From: Bacillota bacterium
GTDB lineage: Bacteria > Bacillota > Clostridia > Acetivibrionales > JAFADI01
Assembly (NCBI GenBank): GCA_023424965.1
Contig: JAFADI010000126.1
Location: 1-11,747 of the forward strand
Length of the DNA stretch: 11,747 nt
Reading direction: 5' to 3'
The notes under the pieces were generated by a model, which saw only the letters and a list, made by a program, of their open reading frames with translations, did no database searches and had not been told where the DNA came from. The position numbers and the translations under genes are program-made. This document shows positions 1 through 6,663 of the stretch, piece by piece; position 1 is the stretch's first letter, and the number at the start of each line of letters is the position of its first letter.

Positions 1-67
1 AGAAGGGAATCACACTGGCCAGCTTCGTCCTGATTTCAACCAGTTCCAGAAAATTGTAAAAGGACAT
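1..67 (-). CDS. N-terminus of a probable UbiA-family prenyltransferase (partial)
   Basis: The gene starts at ATG 67-65 on the minus strand and runs off the left edge, leaving about 22 residues. These begin MSFYNFLELVEIRTKLASV and continue IPF. An AGGAGG ribosome binding site lies at 80-75, seven bases before the ATG, which supports the start. The short 'FLELVEIRTKLASVIPF' pattern resembles the amino end of UbiA/MenA-type prenyltransferases of Firmicutes, membrane enzymes that attach isoprenoid chains to aromatic acceptors such as dihydroxynaphthoate. The catalytic aspartate-rich motifs are outside the window, so the family assignment rests on the N-terminus alone. It is divergent from the hemolysin III-family gene. 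Confidence 0.55.
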   Translation of the reverse strand, partial: MSFYNFLELVEIRTKLASVIPF

Positions 68-172
68 GACAAACCCTCCTGTTCAATTATTTTATCATGT
101 TTTGCAAATCCCAGAAATATGGGGAATAAATTTTTTATGCGCCGGGAGCCTCCGGGTCGTCCAAAAATCATC

Positions 173-201
173 TTGCCCTCTTCGGATTTTTGATTTAAAA
201 T
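173..201 (+). promoter_or_regulatory. Candidate sigma-A promoter for the hemolysin III-family gene
   Basis: A -35-like TTGCCC (173-178) and a -10-like TAAAAT (196-201) are separated by 17 bases. They lie 33 bases upstream of the start codon at 235, within the 167-bp divergent intergenic region. The -10 matches the consensus at five of six positions and the -35 at four. This is prediction by eye only. Confidence 0.4.
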
Positions 202-234
202 TTAATATAAAAGCGCTGTAAGGAGGTCATCCCT

Positions 235-879
235 ATGTCCAGGCTGTCAATAAAACTTTCTTTCGGTGAGGAATTGGGCAATGCCGTAACCCACGGAATT
301 GCGTCGCTGCTGGTGTTGTTTGCGCTTCCCCTGGTTTCCATCACTGCCTATACCAAAGGGACCATAACGGACGTGGTGGGTGTCACCATCTTTTGCATCT
401 CCATCTTTTTAATGTTCCTCATGTCCACCCTCTACCATGTGATGGCCTATGACACCCGACACAAGGTCGTGATGCGCATTCTGGACCACATCTTCATCTA
501 TGTGGCCATCGCAGGCACCTACACGCCCATTGCCCTTTCCGTCATCGGCGGCTGGCAGGCCATTGTAATTTTGTCAATCCAGTGGGCAATGGTTTTGTTC
601 GGGATACTGTACAAATCCATCTCCCGTAATTCCATGCCCAAGATATCCCTGCTCATCTACCTGATTATGGGCTGGACCCTGATCATTTTCATGCCCCTAT
701 TTATCCGGAAGGCCAATCCCCTGCTTTTCTGGCTCATCCTCGGCGGTGGGGTGCTCTATTCCGTGGGAGCGGCCATTTATGCCAAGAAGGGCTTCAAATT
801 CCATCACATGGTATGGCATATATTTATTTTCCTCGGAGCCCTCACCCATTTCATAGGAATCTGTTTCTTCATGTACTAG
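235..879 (+). CDS. Hemolysin III / PAQR-family integral membrane protein
   Basis: This 214-residue, strongly hydrophobic protein has about seven membrane segments. It carries the family's conserved polar residues: S64xxxH68 in 'STLYH', D84 in 'RILDH', and H191xxxH195 in 'HHMVWH'. In the PAQR/alkaline-ceramidase (CREST) superfamily these positions form a buried metal site, which suggests a metal-dependent membrane hydrolase, though the bacterial members have no settled function. The name hemolysin III comes from a Bacillus cereus protein, and haemolytic activity should not be assumed here. Its length is typical of the family. The start is well supported by AGGAGG at 221-226, eight bases before ATG 235. 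It appears monocistronic. Confidence 0.88.
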   Translation: MSRLSIKLSFGEELGNAVTHGIASLLVLFALPLVSITAYTKGTITDVVGVTIFCISIFLMFLMSTLYHVMAYDTRHKVVMRILDHIFIYVAIAGTYTPIALSVIGGWQAIVILSIQWAMVLFGILYKSISRNSMPKISLLIYLIMGWTLIIFMPLFIRKANPLLFWLILGGGVLYSVGAAIYAKKGFKFHHMVWHIFIFLGALTHFIGICFFMY

Positions 880-943
880 TGCACCGCAATGGAATTGGTG
901 CCATTTGAATTCAATAGAAATTTGTTGTGTTAAAAAGCACTTG

Positions 944-972
944 TTGCTATTATTTGATATATAGCATATAAT
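944..972 (+). promoter_or_regulatory. Strong candidate sigma-A promoter for the DEAD-box helicase transcript
   Basis: TTGCTA (944-949) and a perfect TATAAT (967-972) are separated by 17 bases. Transcription would begin near 979, leaving about 325 untranslated bases before the helicase start at 1304. No comparably good promoter was seen closer to the gene. Confidence 0.6.
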
Positions 973-978
973 CTAACA

Positions 979-1303
979 TGCAAGCAGTTATAAGTTGGAA
1001 TCACCGAGTTTTACATTGTCTTCCCGCGTTTGTATCGAAGGCTGTGTATATTAGCGGTATGGAGCCGCGCCGTCAATTAGGACGCTTGGACCCATGTCCG
1101 TAAAGCCTGAGTCTCACATTGCCTCCCCATATCTTGAGAATCAGTTTTATCGCTCCCGCTTCTGTTTGTCAGCTTAATGCAACCGGATACGATGAAGTTT
1201 GCAAATTTTTAACTTCGCTCGTTATAATCGAATGAGCTTGTGTTTTACCAGGCTTAAATTTGGTAAACAATAATATTATAAATTTTTAGAAAAGGAACGA
1301 AAC
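979..1303 (+). promoter_or_regulatory. Long, probably structured 5' leader of the DEAD-box helicase gene
   Basis: This covers most of the gene-free stretch 880-1303. A GC-rich block (about 1021-1160) stands out between AT-rich flanks. It can fold as a three-way junction: AGGCT 1039-1043 with AGCCT 1104-1108 encloses GCGG 1054-1057 with CCGC 1065-1068, and GGAC 1088-1091 with GTCC 1096-1099. Nearer the gene lie GAAGTT 1194-1199 with AACTTC 1211-1216, a 7-bp stem 1217-1223/1231-1237 (one G-U pair), and a perfect 7-bp stem TTTACCA 1244-1250 with TGGTAAA 1261-1267. No match to a riboswitch family I know could be recognised. Long structured leaders are typical of cold-shock-controlled genes, which some DEAD-box helicases are. 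The regulatory role is inferred. Confidence 0.45.
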
Positions 1304-2917
1304 ATGGAAAATTTGATTTTTAAAGGCCTCAACCTCTCGAAGGAAGTGCAGAAGGCCATCTTCGAAATGGGGTTTGAGGAAGCAACTCCCATACAGTCCC
1401 TGTCCATCCCTCACATCCTTGAAGGCAAGGATGTCATCGGACAGGCACAGACGGGCACCGGGAAGACTTGCGCTTTCGGTATTCCCGCCATTGAAATGAT
1501 CTCCCCTGAAACCGATGGCATTCAGGTTCTGGTGCTTTGCCCCACTAGAGAGCTGGCGATACAGACTTCGGAAGAGCTTAAGAATGTGTCGAAACATAAA
1601 AAAGGCATCAAAGTGCTGCCCGTTTATGGAGGCCAACCCATCGACCGCCAGATCATGGCTCTGAAAAAGCGCCCCCAGATCATCATCGGAACCCCGGGAC
1701 GCATTATGGACCATATGAGGCGCAACACCCTCAAGCTGTCAAACCTCAGAATGGTCATCCTTGATGAAGCTGATGAAATGTTGAACATGGGCTTCAGAGA
1801 AGATATAGACACAATTCTGGAAAAAGTGCCGGAAGAAAAACAGACTATTTTATTTTCTGCAACTATGCCCCAGGAAATAATGGAGCTGACAAAAAAATAC
1901 CAGAAAAATCCCATCCACCTTAAAGCCGTTCACAAAGAGCTTACCGTTGCAGGAATTGAGCAGTACTATCTTGAGGTAAGCCAATCTGCAAAGCTTGAAG
2001 TGATGTCCAGAATCATCGACGCCAATAATATAAAGCTTTCCCTGGTGTTTTGCAATACCAAGAAACGTGTTGACGAGCTGGCCTCTCAGCTCCAATCCAG
2101 GGGTTATATGGCGGAAGCGCTGCATGGCGACATGAAGCAGGTCCAAAGGGATAAGGTCATGTCAAAGTTCAGGAAGGGAACAATTGATGTTCTCATTGCT
2201 ACCGACGTTGCTGCCCGCGGAATTGATGTGGACGACGTGGAAGCGGTTTTTAACTATGACCTTCCCAACGACGAAGAGTATTATGTCCACAGGATCGGCC
2301 GTACCGGCAGGGCCGGCAGGACGGGAAAGTCCTTCACCCTCATCGTGGGACGTGAAATATTTAAGTTAAAGGACATACAACGGTATACCAAGTCAAAGAT
2401 CATGCTCATGAAGCCGCCTTCACTTCTGGCCGTTGAAGAGAATAAAATCCGCGGAGTATTCGAAAAGGTCAAGGAGACCTTGAATCAGGGCCAGCTTTCG
2501 AAGTATTCGAGCTATATAGAAAAAATGGTGGAGGATTTCAATTACAGCAACGGACAGGATAATTATATAACAACACTGGATGCTGCTGCCGCCCTTTTGA
2601 AAATGGTATCCACACAGAGCAGCCAGCAGGCCGGAGCCGCCCCTGACAGCTTCGGTGAAGACAGCGGTGCGGAAAGCGGAATGGTAAGGTTTTTCATCAA
2701 TATAGGAAGTATCAGCAAGGTACAGCCGAGGCACCTGGTGGAGGGTATTGCATCAAATACCAGCATGCCGGGAAGGCTCATCGGGAAAATTGACATCTTC
2801 GACAAGTATTCCTTTGTGGAAATTCCCAGGGAATATGCATCCGAGGTCCTGACTTTTATGAAGGATGCCAAAATCAACGGAAAGAAAATCAATATTGAGG
2901 TAGCCAACAGAAAATAA
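1304..2917 (+). CDS. DEAD-box ATP-dependent RNA helicase with C-terminal DbpA-type RNA-binding domain
   Basis: This 537-residue protein carries the full set of DEAD-box motifs: a Q-motif region around 3-31, AQTGTGKT 48-55 (ATP binding), PTRELA 80-85, GG 109-110, TPGR 130-133, DEAD 154-157, SAT 185-187, LVFCNT 247-252, ATDVAARGID 299-308 and HRIGRTGR 329-336. A linker of about 120 residues leads to a C-terminal domain (about 460-534) resembling the RRM-like RNA-binding domain of DbpA/CsdA helicases. That architecture is that of cytoplasmic helicases which remodel rRNA during ribosome assembly or unwind mRNA in the cold. The start is ATG 1304, preceded by AAAGGAA at 1291-1297. A clean terminator follows at 2941-2966. 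Whether it is the DbpA, CshA or DeaD ortholog is undecided, so no symbol is given. Confidence 0.95.
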   Translation: MENLIFKGLNLSKEVQKAIFEMGFEEATPIQSLSIPHILEGKDVIGQAQTGTGKTCAFGIPAIEMISPETDGIQVLVLCPTRELAIQTSEELKNVSKHKKGIKVLPVYGGQPIDRQIMALKKRPQIIIGTPGRIMDHMRRNTLKLSNLRMVILDEADEMLNMGFREDIDTILEKVPEEKQTILFSATMPQEIMELTKKYQKNPIHLKAVHKELTVAGIEQYYLEVSQSAKLEVMSRIIDANNIKLSLVFCNTKKRVDELASQLQSRGYMAEALHGDMKQVQRDKVMSKFRKGTIDVLIATDVAARGIDVDDVEAVFNYDLPNDEEYYVHRIGRTGRAGRTGKSFTLIVGREIFKLKDIQRYTKSKIMLMKPPSLLAVEENKIRGVFEKVKETLNQGQLSKYSSYIEKMVEDFNYSNGQDNYITTLDAAAALLKMVSTQSSQQAGAAPDSFGEDSGAESGMVRFFINIGSISKVQPRHLVEGIASNTSMPGRLIGKIDIFDKYSFVEIPREYASEVLTFMKDAKINGKKINIEVANRK

Positions 2918-2940
2918 TAAACAGGTAAGCGGATGTTCCG

Positions 2941-2966
2941 GGGAAAGCTTGTGCTTTCCCTTTTTT
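2941..2966 (+). terminator. Intrinsic terminator after the DEAD-box helicase
   Basis: A perfect 8-bp stem, GGGAAAGC (2941-2948) with GCTTTCCC (2953-2960), has a 4-base loop and is followed by six T residues (2961-2966). It starts 23 bases after the helicase stop codon and separates the helicase from the GGDEF-EAL gene. Confidence 0.93.
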
Positions 2967-3077
2967 GCTGCCTGCAGAAGACTTGTGTGCATTTTTTAAA
3001 GGATTTTGCTACCATATGTCGAATATTTAAAGTACTTTGGATTATTTACACAATAAATCATTTGAGGGACTTTATTT

Positions 3078-4904
3078 ATGAAGATTAATTTTCACGGCAG
3101 CAAGACCGCAGCATCGGGCAGAGACGTGGCCACTTTGCGCCTGACCTGTCTCCTGGGCCTGGTGCTTTCACTCATAATACCTTTGATCTGGGTTCACACC
3201 CATGCGACTCAGGGCCTGTACAGTCCTGTGGCCTCCATTTTCTCCCTTTTCTTCATCTCCGTTGTACTGCTGTCTTATGTGAATAAATTCATGCAGAGGC
3301 ATGCAGCCGGCATCCTTTATGGCGTCTGCTTTCTCTCCAGCGCCGTAGCCCTGTATTTCGCCTATAAATCCAGCTTCCCCGAAATCTACATGTGGATTTT
3401 AGTATTTATTGTATTGATCATCATATTGATTACAAATAACATTTACAACCTGGTAATCTATCTGGGCAGCATTTCATGCGCTACCGTTATTTTATTGTAT
3501 ATGGTGGAAGATCCTCTGATTAACCGGTTGAATACTTCCTTTTTTTTCGTGATGATCTGTCTGGCCGCTTTCATAAACATGAGGGTCAGATTGAGCTCCC
3601 AGGAAGCCTTGAACGATATGGCCTATAACGACGCCATCACAGGTTTGCCAAACCGCAACATATTGGACGACTATCTGAGCAACCAGCTCATGTTCTGCAA
3701 GATCAACAACATCAAGCTGGCGGTGATGTTCATTGACCTGGACAGGTTTAAGCTCATCAATGACAGCCTGGGCCACAGATACGGGGACATGGTTCTCCAG
3801 CAGTGTGCCGGCAGGTTGAAAAAATGCCTCCGGAAAGGCGACCTGGTCTTACGCTATGGTGGAGATGAGTTTGTGATCATTTTAAACGGCATTCTACACG
3901 ATGAAGTGATACAACTGGCTCACCGGATACAGTCCTCCTTTTGCCAGCCCTTCAAAATTAAAGACCATGAAGTATTCTCCTCTCCCAGTATCGGCATCAG
4001 CTTTTATCCCGAGGACGGAAAAGATGCGGAGGAACTCATAAAAAACGCGGATGCAGCCATGTACCTGGCAAAGGATAAGGGAAGAAACAATTATCAATTC
4101 TACACCACCCAGCTCAATAAAGCGGTATCCAGGAAAATGGCCCTGGAAAACGCCCTTAGAAAAGCTTTGGACAAAAATGAACTCGTGCTTCACTATCAGC
4201 CCCAATTTGACTTGGATTCCGGTGCAATCGCAGGAGTGGAAGCCCTTATCCGCTGGCAGCATCCATCCCTGGGCCTGGTATCGCCTCTTGAACTCATCCC
4301 TCTTGCAGAAGAAACAGGCCTTATTATTTCCATCGGGCAGTGGGTTATGGAAACGGCCTGCCGGCAGAATAAGGCATGGCAGGATGCAGGCTTTCCCAAA
4401 ATACCCGTCGCGGTCAACGTATCCGGCTATCAGCTCCAGAATTCCGACTTTATCAATACGGTTAAGGATGTGCTGTCCAAAACCGGCCTTGAGCCTGAAT
4501 ACCTGGTGGTGGAAATGACGGAAAGCATTATGCAGGACACCCCGGATACGCCCAAAATTGTAGACCGGCTTAGAAGTTTCGGGATTAAGGTGGCCATCGA
4601 TGATTTCGGTACAGGCTATTCGTCTTTCAGCCTTCTCAAGAACCTCAACCTGGACATCCTGAAAATAGACCCCTCATTTACCAGGGACATCATAACCAGT
4701 GCCGATACCTATATCATCATCAAATACATTATAAACATGGCCCATGAATTGGATTTCAATATCGTTGCGGAAGGGATAGAAGATGAGGAACAGGCGCAGC
4801 TTCTGAGGCGGCACCGCTGCGATTTCGGCCAGGGCTATTTGTTCAGCAGGCCTTTGCCCTGTGTCGGCATCGAAGATGTGCTGAGAAGCAGTGTGACGGA
4901 ATGA
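3078..4904 (+). CDS. Membrane-anchored GGDEF-EAL cyclic-di-GMP synthase/phosphodiesterase
   Basis: This 608-residue protein has three parts. Residues about 22-170 form a hydrophobic sensor or anchor region of roughly six membrane segments with no PAS, HAMP or other named sensor visible. Residues about 175-343 are a GGDEF domain with an intact GGDEF motif (261-265) and an inhibitory-site RxxD (R252, D255) exactly five residues upstream. Residues about 355-600 are an EAL domain. It has every position expected for metal-dependent cyclic-di-GMP hydrolysis: E388 of EAL, N447, E479 in EMTES, D508-D509 in DDFGTGYSS, K529 in LKID, E565 in AEGIE and Q585 in QGY. Both opposing activities therefore look possible; one may dominate. 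The start at ATG 3078 has GAGGG at 3064-3068. No promoter was clear in the 111-base gap after the helicase terminator. Confidence 0.95.
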   Translation: MKINFHGSKTAASGRDVATLRLTCLLGLVLSLIIPLIWVHTHATQGLYSPVASIFSLFFISVVLLSYVNKFMQRHAAGILYGVCFLSSAVALYFAYKSSFPEIYMWILVFIVLIIILITNNIYNLVIYLGSISCATVILLYMVEDPLINRLNTSFFFVMICLAAFINMRVRLSSQEALNDMAYNDAITGLPNRNILDDYLSNQLMFCKINNIKLAVMFIDLDRFKLINDSLGHRYGDMVLQQCAGRLKKCLRKGDLVLRYGGDEFVIILNGILHDEVIQLAHRIQSSFCQPFKIKDHEVFSSPSIGISFYPEDGKDAEELIKNADAAMYLAKDKGRNNYQFYTTQLNKAVSRKMALENALRKALDKNELVLHYQPQFDLDSGAIAGVEALIRWQHPSLGLVSPLELIPLAEETGLIISIGQWVMETACRQNKAWQDAGFPKIPVAVNVSGYQLQNSDFINTVKDVLSKTGLEPEYLVVEMTESIMQDTPDTPKIVDRLRSFGIKVAIDDFGTGYSSFSLLKNLNLDILKIDPSFTRDIITSADTYIIIKYIINMAHELDFNIVAEGIEDEEQAQLLRRHRCDFGQGYLFSRPLPCVGIEDVLRSSVTE

Positions 4905-4922
4905 CATGTCATTTAAAGCATC

Positions 4923-4946
4923 AAAAAAGGAGAGCTTACGCTCTCC
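4923..4946 (-). terminator. Terminator between convergent GGDEF-EAL and zinc-ribbon genes
   Basis: A perfect 7-bp stem (4929-4935 with 4940-4946) has a 4-base loop. On the minus strand it is followed by six T residues (complement of 4928-4923), giving a good terminator for the zinc-ribbon gene, whose stop is at 4953. On the plus strand the following CTTTG is a poor T-tract, so it probably ends the GGDEF-EAL transcript less efficiently. Confidence 0.88.
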
Positions 4947-4952
4947 CTTTGA

Positions 4953-5153
4953 TTACCATCTGCTACCGCCGCCGAAGCCGCCTCTGCCGCCGCCTCTATT
5001 GTTGTTGTTCCTCTGCTGCTTCTTTGCTTTTCTGCAGTCAGGGCACCTCTGCGGTTCATTTTCAAATCCCTTTTCTTTGTAGAATGCCTGTTCACCTTCG
5101 GTAAATACGAATTCAGAGTTGCAGTCTTTACATACTAATGTTTTGTCTGCCAT
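4953..5153 (-). CDS. Small zinc-ribbon protein with RGG-rich tail
   Basis: This 66-residue protein has two CxxC pairs, C8-x2-C11 and C37-x2-C40, the pattern of the small bacterial 'probable zinc-ribbon' family, and should bind one zinc ion. Between them lies an acidic/aromatic stretch ('FTEGEQAFYKEKGF'). Residues about 41-66 are basic and low in complexity: a lysine/glutamine/asparagine run followed by an RGGGRGGFGGGSRW tail, a composition common in RNA-binding proteins. A role in RNA or ribosome binding is inferred, since no specific function is established to my knowledge. ATG 5153 has a strong AGGAGG (5168-5163), nine bases upstream, but that site lies within a 12-bp inverted repeat. It has its own promoter and terminator. 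Its mRNA leader would be about 115 bases long. Confidence 0.88.
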   Translation of the reverse strand: MADKTLVCKDCNSEFVFTEGEQAFYKEKGFENEPQRCPDCRKAKKQQRNNNNRGGGRGGFGGGSRW

Positions 5154-5162
5154 TTTATTATA

Positions 5163-5223
5163 CCTCCTTAATTTAACCTGGATTTAACTTATTTTTGACA
5201 CATCGCTCCAAAAATTAAGGAGG
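5163..5223 (-). promoter_or_regulatory. Shine-Dalgarno-masking hairpin in the zinc-ribbon gene leader
   Basis: Read on the minus strand, CCTCCTTAATTT (5223-5212) is the perfect reverse complement of AAATTAAGGAGG (5174-5163). The second copy contains the whole ribosome binding site of the zinc-ribbon gene. The intervening 37 bases can extend the fold with TGGA (5210-5207) paired to TCCA (5182-5179). If formed, the stem would hide the binding site from the ribosome. The arms lie downstream of the predicted transcription start (about 5269), so both are transcribed. Possible roles are a temperature-sensitive switch or a protein- or ligand-controlled translational operator. The pairing is seen directly; the function is inferred. 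Confidence 0.6.
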
Positions 5224-5275
5224 GTGAACGTCGAAAAAAATAATTAAACCATTGTGTATAGTTGTTCCGATTAGC

Positions 5276-5304
5276 ATTATAACATATATTTCTAGTAATG
5301 GCAA
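5276..5304 (-). promoter_or_regulatory. Strong sigma-A promoter for the zinc-ribbon gene
   Basis: On the minus strand, TTGCCA (5304-5299) and a perfect TATAAT (5281-5276) are 17 bases apart. A TG dinucleotide one base before the -10 gives the extended -10 form. The bases just upstream of the -35 (5320-5305) are almost all A/T and could act as an UP element. The predicted start near 5269 gives a leader of about 115 bases. Confidence 0.7.
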
Positions 5305-5320
5305 GAATTTTTTATTAATT

Positions 5321-5350
5321 TGCATATTTAAATAAATTTTAGAATATGCA
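5321..5350. repeat. AT-rich inverted repeat behind the mscS-like gene
   Basis: TGCATATT (5321-5328) and AATATGCA (5343-5350) form a perfect 8-bp inverted repeat with a 14-base AT-rich spacer. It begins 15 bases past the MscS stop codon and ends shortly before the -35 of the zinc-ribbon promoter. It lacks a T-tract on the minus strand, so it is not a standard terminator. It might be a weak transcript end, an operator or chance in AT-rich DNA. Confidence 0.35.
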
Positions 5351-5365
5351 CCCTGAAGTATACGC

Positions 5366-6454
5366 TTATTCGGGCTTCTGCCTTTCCAGGTATACACGCC
5401 TTGCCGGAACCGCCAGTTTCAGCTGCATTTCCTCCAGTTTCTCAGCAATCCTGAAGTTTATTGCTTCTACTACCTCCAGATATTCCAGCCATTTGGTGGT
5501 ATTGGTGAAAAAGTAGAAAAGCACTTGCTGGGAACTGTCGGAGAACTTCTCAAAAGTTACCACGATTGTCTCGGGATGTATTCCAGGACAATTCTTCAGG
5601 TCTTCCCTGAAAAACTCAATGAACTCCCTGATCTTTTGCGTGGAAGCATCCAGCCGGAAGTTGAGATAAAAGCTCACTTTCCTCTTTCCCATTCTCGACC
5701 AGTTTGTTATGGAATCGTTGCTCATGGTGGAATTTGGAATAGATAGTACCGCTTGAGAAAAGGTTCTTATTTTGGTGCTCCGGAAACCTATTTCTTCCAC
5801 GATGCCTTCCCCATGGGGTGTTTCCACCCAATCCCCGATTCTGAAGGCCCTGTCCATGAGAATGGTTACGCTGCCAAACAGATTTGATACGGTATCCTTT
5901 GCCGCCAGTGCAAAAGCCAGTCCTCCCAGTCCCAGTCCCGCAAGCAGCCCTCCCACATTGTCGTACCATTCCTGGAGCAGTGTGACTACCCCGAACACGA
6001 TAATGACAATGCGCACACTTTTTCTCACAAAAAGCAGCAGCATTTCATCGGTTTTCCCTTCACTGCCCATGGATATCCTGTCAATGAGCATCGCCAGGAC
6101 GTCGGAAGCCCTGTAAGCCGCGGTCAGGGTCAAAAACACTGCAATCGTCCTGAATACCCTGTTGATGAAGAATTCATATTTTTCCGGAAAAGCCATGACC
6201 AAAGCCGCCAGCCAAATCCCTGCGGCGATGATGAACAAGCGGGCGGGAACCTCCACAGCATTCACAATGCAGGTGTTTATATTTGATTTTGAGTACAGGG
6301 TTGCTTTGTTCAAATACTTAACAGTAAGCTTTATGAAAACATGCCTTGCTATAAATGCCAGGCCAATGATAAACAGGGCCAGGGCAATCTTCACCCAGTT
6401 TGTATTGAAAGCAATATTTGCAGCAACATTTTTTGCATCGGACCAGATCTCCAT
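5366..6454 (-). CDS. MscS-family mechanosensitive ion channel
   Basis: This 362-residue protein probably releases small solutes when membrane tension rises, protecting against hypo-osmotic shock. Hydrophobic segments at about 20-40, 66-88, 97-117 and 145-162 precede the pore-lining helix at about 168-195. That helix has the glycine/alanine-rich 'GLLAGLGLGGLAFALAAKDT' pattern characteristic of MscS. The beta domain follows, with RIGDWVE at 205-211 and the conserved IPNS at 239-242, then a cytosolic alpha/beta cage domain to the end. With about five membrane segments it is larger than E. coli MscS (286 residues) and resembles the YnaI-like members. The start is ATG 6454, with GAGG at 6469-6466, eleven bases upstream, a rather long spacing; no better in-frame start is visible. 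It is divergent from the ketopantoate reductase-family gene. Confidence 0.93.
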   Translation of the reverse strand: MEIWSDAKNVAANIAFNTNWVKIALALFIIGLAFIARHVFIKLTVKYLNKATLYSKSNINTCIVNAVEVPARLFIIAAGIWLAALVMAFPEKYEFFINRVFRTIAVFLTLTAAYRASDVLAMLIDRISMGSEGKTDEMLLLFVRKSVRIVIIVFGVVTLLQEWYDNVGGLLAGLGLGGLAFALAAKDTVSNLFGSVTILMDRAFRIGDWVETPHGEGIVEEIGFRSTKIRTFSQAVLSIPNSTMSNDSITNWSRMGKRKVSFYLNFRLDASTQKIREFIEFFREDLKNCPGIHPETIVVTFEKFSDSSQQVLFYFFTNTTKWLEYLEVVEAINFRIAEKLEEMQLKLAVPARRVYLERQKPE

Positions 6455-6584
6455 GATCCAACCAACCTCAATTAACCCCTTCTATATCGTTTAAACTACC
6501 GGCTTTCCGCCCAAAACGACATAGTGCACTACTATAAACTATTCCCATATCCTTTATAAAAGAAGAACTTTATACTTTTTATCC

Positions 6585-6613
6585 TTCAAATCACCGGGAT
6601 AAAGTTATATAAT
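6585..6613 (+). promoter_or_regulatory. Candidate sigma-A promoter for the ketopantoate reductase-family gene
   Basis: TTCAAA (6585-6590) and a perfect TATAAT (6608-6613) are separated by 17 bases, 50 bases upstream of ATG 6664. The -10 is ideal and the -35 is weak (four of six). Confidence 0.5.
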
Positions 6614-6663
6614 AAATAGATAATTTTTAATACCACAAACTCAATCATAAAGGGGACGAAGCA

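Noticed and set aside
881..901. GCACC/GGTGC hairpin right after the hemolysin III-family stop codon
   Set aside because: It has only five base pairs, a long loop and no T-tract, so it is too weak to call a terminator.
1059..1103. 14-codon upstream reading frame (ATG at 1059, stop at 1101) in the helicase leader
   Set aside because: There is no convincing ribosome binding site before it and it sits inside the predicted three-way junction. It is noted only as a possible leader peptide.
1039..1108. Possible cyclic-di-GMP-I (GEMM) riboswitch, given the three-way junction and a nearby GGDEF-EAL gene
   Set aside because: The conserved GEMM sequence blocks and tetraloop-receptor are not present; only a vague resemblance around GGACGC and AAAGCCT was seen.
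5195..5200. Perfect TTGACA on the plus strand
   Set aside because: There is no -10 at 16-18 bases and no plus-strand gene downstream. It falls within the loop of the zinc-ribbon leader hairpin.
5215..5397. 60-codon minus-strand reading frame between the MscS-like and zinc-ribbon genes
   Set aside because: It overlaps the MscS end and spans the zinc-ribbon promoter and leader, and its composition looks like translated AT-rich intergenic DNA.
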